This document shows positions 61,095-64,000 of a DNA stretch of 64,000 nucleotides, one piece after another. Source of the stretch: Pseudomonas sp. F(2018) (GTDB lineage: Bacteria; Pseudomonadota; Gammaproteobacteria; Pseudomonadales; Pseudomonadaceae). A program made the translations under genes and the position numbers. Positions within the stretch are counted from its first letter, which is position 1; each line of letters starts with the position of its first letter. The stretch lies in NCBI RefSeq assembly GCF_005508865.1, contig NZ_SCOM01000001.1, positions 124,001-188,000 on the forward strand, in the 5' to 3' direction. Below the pieces are notes generated by a model. That model did no database searches and was not told the DNA's origin. It saw only the letters and a program-made list of their open reading frames with translations.

Positions 61095-61988
61095 CTATTC
61101 CGGCCAGAGCCAGGCGGCGCCGCGCACGCCACTGGAGTCACCGCGGCGGGCCTGCACCAGGCGCGTGTTGACCCGGTCCGAGAACACGTGCCGCACCAGC
61201 AGACGCGGCACCTCCTGGTACAGCGCCGGCATGTTCGACAGCCCGCCGCCCAGCACAATCACCTCCGGATCGATGACGTTGATCACCGAGGCCAGCGCTC
61301 GCGCCAACTGCTCGCAGTAGCGTTGCAGCGCCGCGACGGCGGTTGCCTCGCCACGCTGTGCCGCCTCGGCCAGTTGGGTTGCGTTCAGTCCCAGGTCGCT
61401 GCGGGCGGCCCAGCCGGGGCCGCTGAGGAAGGTCTCGATGCAGTCGTCCAGGCCGCAATAGCAGCGCCTTGTCGGACCATCGTCCGCGCTGCGCCAGGGC
61501 AGGGCGTTATGGCCCCACTCACCGGCAATGGCATTCGGGCCGCTCAGCAGGCGGCCGTGGATGACGATGCCGCCGCCCACGCCGGTGCCGAGAATGACCC
61601 CGAATACGCTGGCCGCGCCGGCCCCGGCGCCGTCGGTGGCTTCCGACAGGGTGAAGCAGTCGGCATCGTTGGCCAGACGGACCGGGCGCTGCAGCAGGTG
61701 CTCCAGGTCGCCCTGCAGGTCCTCGCCGATCAGGCAGATGGAGTTGGCGTTCTTGATCCGGCCGTGGTCCGGTGAGCGGGTACCGGGGATGCCGACACCG
61801 ATGCTGCCGCTATCTCCTAGTTGCCGCTCGGCTTCCCTCACCAGCTGCACTATGGTGTGTAGAGTGGCTTGATAGTCACCCTGCGGGGTGGGCAGGCGAT
61901 GCCGCAACCGCTCGTTGGAACCTTCGAGGGCGATGATTTCCGTCTTTGTCCCACCCAGATCAATGCCGAGGCGAAAAGGTGTGCGCAT
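61095..61988 (-). CDS. ROK family sugar kinase
   Basis: A 297-aa ROK kinase, likely for fructose or N-acetylglucosamine/N-acetylmannosamine. The ATP motif is LGIDLGGTKTEIIAL near residues 7-21. The sugar/ATP site is VFGVILGTGVGGGIVI. The ROK zinc site is complete: GEWGHNALPW, then CYCGLDDCIETFLSG. No transporter or isomerase is adjacent, so the substrate cannot be set. It is divergent from the chemoreceptor gene across 175 bp. Confidence 0.9.
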   Translation of the reverse strand: MRTPFRLGIDLGGTKTEIIALEGSNERLRHRLPTPQGDYQATLHTIVQLVREAERQLGDSGSIGVGIPGTRSPDHGRIKNANSICLIGEDLQGDLEHLLQRPVRLANDADCFTLSEATDGAGAGAASVFGVILGTGVGGGIVIHGRLLSGPNAIAGEWGHNALPWRSADDGPTRRCYCGLDDCIETFLSGPGWAARSDLGLNATQLAEAAQRGEATAVAALQRYCEQLARALASVINVIDPEVIVLGGGLSNMPALYQEVPRLLVRHVFSDRVNTRLVQARRGDSSGVRGAAWLWPE

Positions 61989-62163
61989 TCTTAACCTTAA
62001 GTTACAGAGGCAAAGGCCGATATCCGGTATACAGGCTGTGGGGGCACTGTGCCTGGCAAATGGCCACTCCCGCTAGAATTTCAGATATACCGCTACCTTG
62101 CCGTTCAATAGATCAGCCCGCTCCCGGCTGGCAAAAAACAATAATGGCAATAGGAGACGTCTA

Positions 62164-64000
62164 GTGAATAGCGTGTTGTACCCTGCCATCGCCCTGATGA
62201 ACCGCATGAGCTTCGGCATGAAGTTCAGCCTGATCAGCGTGCTGTTCTTCCTGCCCATGCTGGTCACCAACTACTTCCTGGTGCGCGAGTCCTACGACGC
62301 CTTCGTCGATACCCGCACCGAGCTGCAGAGCCTCGCGCTGCTCAAGCAGAGCATGAAGATGCGCCAGGACCTGGAGCGTCTCAACGACCTCTACGAGATC
62401 AATGCCGTGCTCGGCCAGTCTGGTGAAGCGGAAAAGCTGACCGCGCTGATCGGCCCGCTGGAGACCGGCATCGGCGAGACGCTGGGAGCGCTCGAGTCGC
62501 CCAGCGATGACGCGCAGAAGGTCGAGGAATTCAACGCCCAGCGCGATGCCATCAAGTCGGCCATGGATGCGGTGGCGGCCGAGTCCTCCCTGCGCAGCAA
62601 GGCCGGCCTGGTGGTCAAGGCGCTGGACAACTCCGAGGTGTTCATCAAGTTCGTCGCCAGCCAGTCCGGCCTCAGCCAGGACAGCGATCTGACCGTGCGG
62701 CAGATGACCGAGCTGATGACCACCTCCAGCCCGCCGGTGACCGAGGCCCTGAGCAAGGGCCGCGCTCTGGGCTCCTATTCCCTCGGCCAGGGCATTCTCG
62801 GTTCTTCCGACAGCACCAAGCTCGACGAGCTGCTGCTGGAGCTGGAAAAGCTGCACGCCGAGTACGGCTATAAGCTGCAAAGCGCGCTGGATGGCAATGC
62901 GCACGCCAAGCGCGAGCTGAGTGACAAAGCCGAGGCCAGCCGCAACAGCCTGACCGAGATCAGCGCCGTGCTGGAAGAGCAGCTGCTCATGGCCGACAGC
63001 CTGGACGCGCCCTGGCAGGGCTTCTTCGACCAGCTCAGCGTGGCCATCGACAAGACCTACGCGCTGAACGACTCGGTACTCGACTTCCTCGACCAGGAGC
63101 TGAGCCAGCGTCTGGACCAGAAGCGTACCCAGATGGTGTTGCTGGTCGTGGCCCTGGTGGTGCTGTTCCTCTCCATCGGCTACCTGTACGGCGGCTTCTA
63201 CGTGTCCACCCGCACCACCCTCAAGGGCTTCGGCAAGACCCTCGGCCAGGTCGCCGCCGGCGATATGACCGTGCGTGTCAACGTCAAGAGCCAGGACGAA
63301 CTGGGCGAGCTGGGCGAGGTGTTCAATGGCACCGTGGCGAAGATTCGCGACCTGATCGAGCTGGTCGGCCAGACCGTCACCGAGGTGGAGCGCCAGGCCG
63401 ATCGCGTCGAGCTGGTCTCCGGTGAGAGCAGCCAGGCCGTGTCCGCCCAGCGCGGGCAGATCGAGCAGGTGGCCACCGCGATGAACCAGATGTCCGCCAC
63501 CGCCCAGGAGGTGGCGCGCAGCGCCGCTGCCGCGGTGGGCAGCGCGCAGAGCGTCAACGACGAGACCGTCAGCGGTCGTGCCATGGTCGAGTCCCAGGTC
63601 GGCAGCATCCAGCGCCTGGCCAGCGAGATCGACCAGTCGGTGACTGTGATCAACCAGCTGGCCGCCGACAGCGCCTCGATCAGCCAGGTGCTGGACGTGA
63701 TCAAGGGCATCGCCGGGCAGACCAACCTGCTGGCGCTCAACGCGGCCATCGAGGCGGCGCGGGCCGGCGAGCAGGGGCGCGGTTTCGCCGTGGTGGCCGA
63801 CGAGGTGCGCAACCTGGCCAAGCGTACCCACCAGTCCACCGAAGAGATCGAGCAGATGATCGGTCGCCTGCAGAACGGCGTGGGCGCCACGGTGACCGCC
63901 ATGAATGGCAGCCACCAGATGGTGGAGAGCACCGTCAGCCAGTCGGCCCAGGTGCAGCACGCGCTGGAAAACATCCTCGGTGCGGTCGGCATGATCGTCG
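62164..64000 (+). CDS. Methyl-accepting chemotaxis protein, truncated by the window edge
   Basis: About 612 codons are present and the gene runs off the end. The GTG at 62164 (MNSVLYPAIALMNRMSFGMK) follows AGGAGA. Two membrane segments are visible (about 20-40 and 322-345), enclosing a helical periplasmic domain of about 280 residues, longer than the Tar type. A HAMP domain follows, then the signalling domain with the hairpin tip IAGQTNLLALNAAIEAARAG and RGFAVVADEVRNLAKRTHQ. It corresponds by position to PA4520. Ligand unknown. Confidence 0.94.
   Translation, partial: MNSVLYPAIALMNRMSFGMKFSLISVLFFLPMLVTNYFLVRESYDAFVDTRTELQSLALLKQSMKMRQDLERLNDLYEINAVLGQSGEAEKLTALIGPLETGIGETLGALESPSDDAQKVEEFNAQRDAIKSAMDAVAAESSLRSKAGLVVKALDNSEVFIKFVASQSGLSQDSDLTVRQMTELMTTSSPPVTEALSKGRALGSYSLGQGILGSSDSTKLDELLLELEKLHAEYGYKLQSALDGNAHAKRELSDKAEASRNSLTEISAVLEEQLLMADSLDAPWQGFFDQLSVAIDKTYALNDSVLDFLDQELSQRLDQKRTQMVLLVVALVVLFLSIGYLYGGFYVSTRTTLKGFGKTLGQVAAGDMTVRVNVKSQDELGELGEVFNGTVAKIRDLIELVGQTVTEVERQADRVELVSGESSQAVSAQRGQIEQVATAMNQMSATAQEVARSAAAAVGSAQSVNDETVSGRAMVESQVGSIQRLASEIDQSVTVINQLAADSASISQVLDVIKGIAGQTNLLALNAAIEAARAGEQGRGFAVVADEVRNLAKRTHQSTEEIEQMIGRLQNGVGATVTAMNGSHQMVESTVSQSAQVQHALENILGAVGMIV

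Overview
The window reads as a chromosomal segment of a Pseudomonas (sensu lato). It is GC-rich and gene-dense. From memory of that genome, the gene order follows the P. aeruginosa PAO1 stretch running roughly from PA4595 (ettA) down to PA4520 (a chemotaxis transducer). Most of it is core backbone. About 60 protein genes, three intact tRNA genes and one degenerate tRNA-like sequence can be supported. I see no insertion sequence, prophage or CRISPR array.

Layout. 0-9 kb: ettA converging on rtcB-gntK, a DksA-like zinc-finger gene, a Lon-like protease, a small unknown gene bracketed by two copies of a DnaA-box palindrome, a UPF0114 membrane protein, fklB, and a small gene behind a Fur-box-like site. 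9-21.9 kb: ispB, rplU-rpmA-obgE, proB, a 143-bp palindromic repeat, creA, rpsT, murJ, and the ribF-ileS-lspA-fkpB-ispH run. 22-33.6 kb: the type IV pilus minor pilin/tip cluster (fimT, fimU, pilV, pilW, pilX, pilY1, pilE), thiO and the pilS-pilR two-component system. 33.8-47 kb: bamD, rluD-pgeF, clpB behind a sigma-32-like promoter, a PilZ/DUF1631 pair, an Asn-Pro-Lys tRNA cluster, ndh and small conserved genes. 47-51.4 kb: the yacG, coaE, pilD, pilC, pilB operon. 51.4-56.1 kb: the major pilin locus, which is the unusual part. 56.1-64 kb: nadC, a second DUF1631 gene, ampDE, a ROK kinase and a truncated chemoreceptor gene.

The main observation is at 51.6-56.1 kb. In place of a normal pilA of about 150 residues there is a split pilin. 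A 60-residue prepilin consists almost only of the N-terminal helix, and closely resembles the short PilA-N of Geobacter. Eighteen bases later, a separate 149-residue gene encodes a Sec-secreted protein with two cysteines near its C-terminus, which looks like the missing globular head (PilA-C). A strong terminator follows, then a three-gene ABC-2 transporter operon (permease, periplasmic TPR-like protein, ATPase). That set has the same parts as the PilGHI transporter of Myxococcus pilus loci. An OafA-type acyltransferase follows, and a degenerate tRNA-Thr sits where P. aeruginosa pilin alleles are exchanged. The split pilin keeps a sigma-54 promoter with TGTC motifs resembling PilR sites, so host regulation seems to have been retained. 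The minor pilin cluster also differs in base composition from its surroundings, starting inside ispH, and lacks pilY2. Both pilus islands may have been replaced as a co-adapted set.

How the genes fit together: PilD processes the prepilins. PilB and PilC power and anchor assembly. FimU/PilV/PilW/PilX/PilE/PilY1 form the tip and priming complex. PilS-PilR with sigma-54 would control the major pilin. The PilGHI-like transporter probably serves the split pilin. All functional statements about the split pilin are inference from sequence and context.
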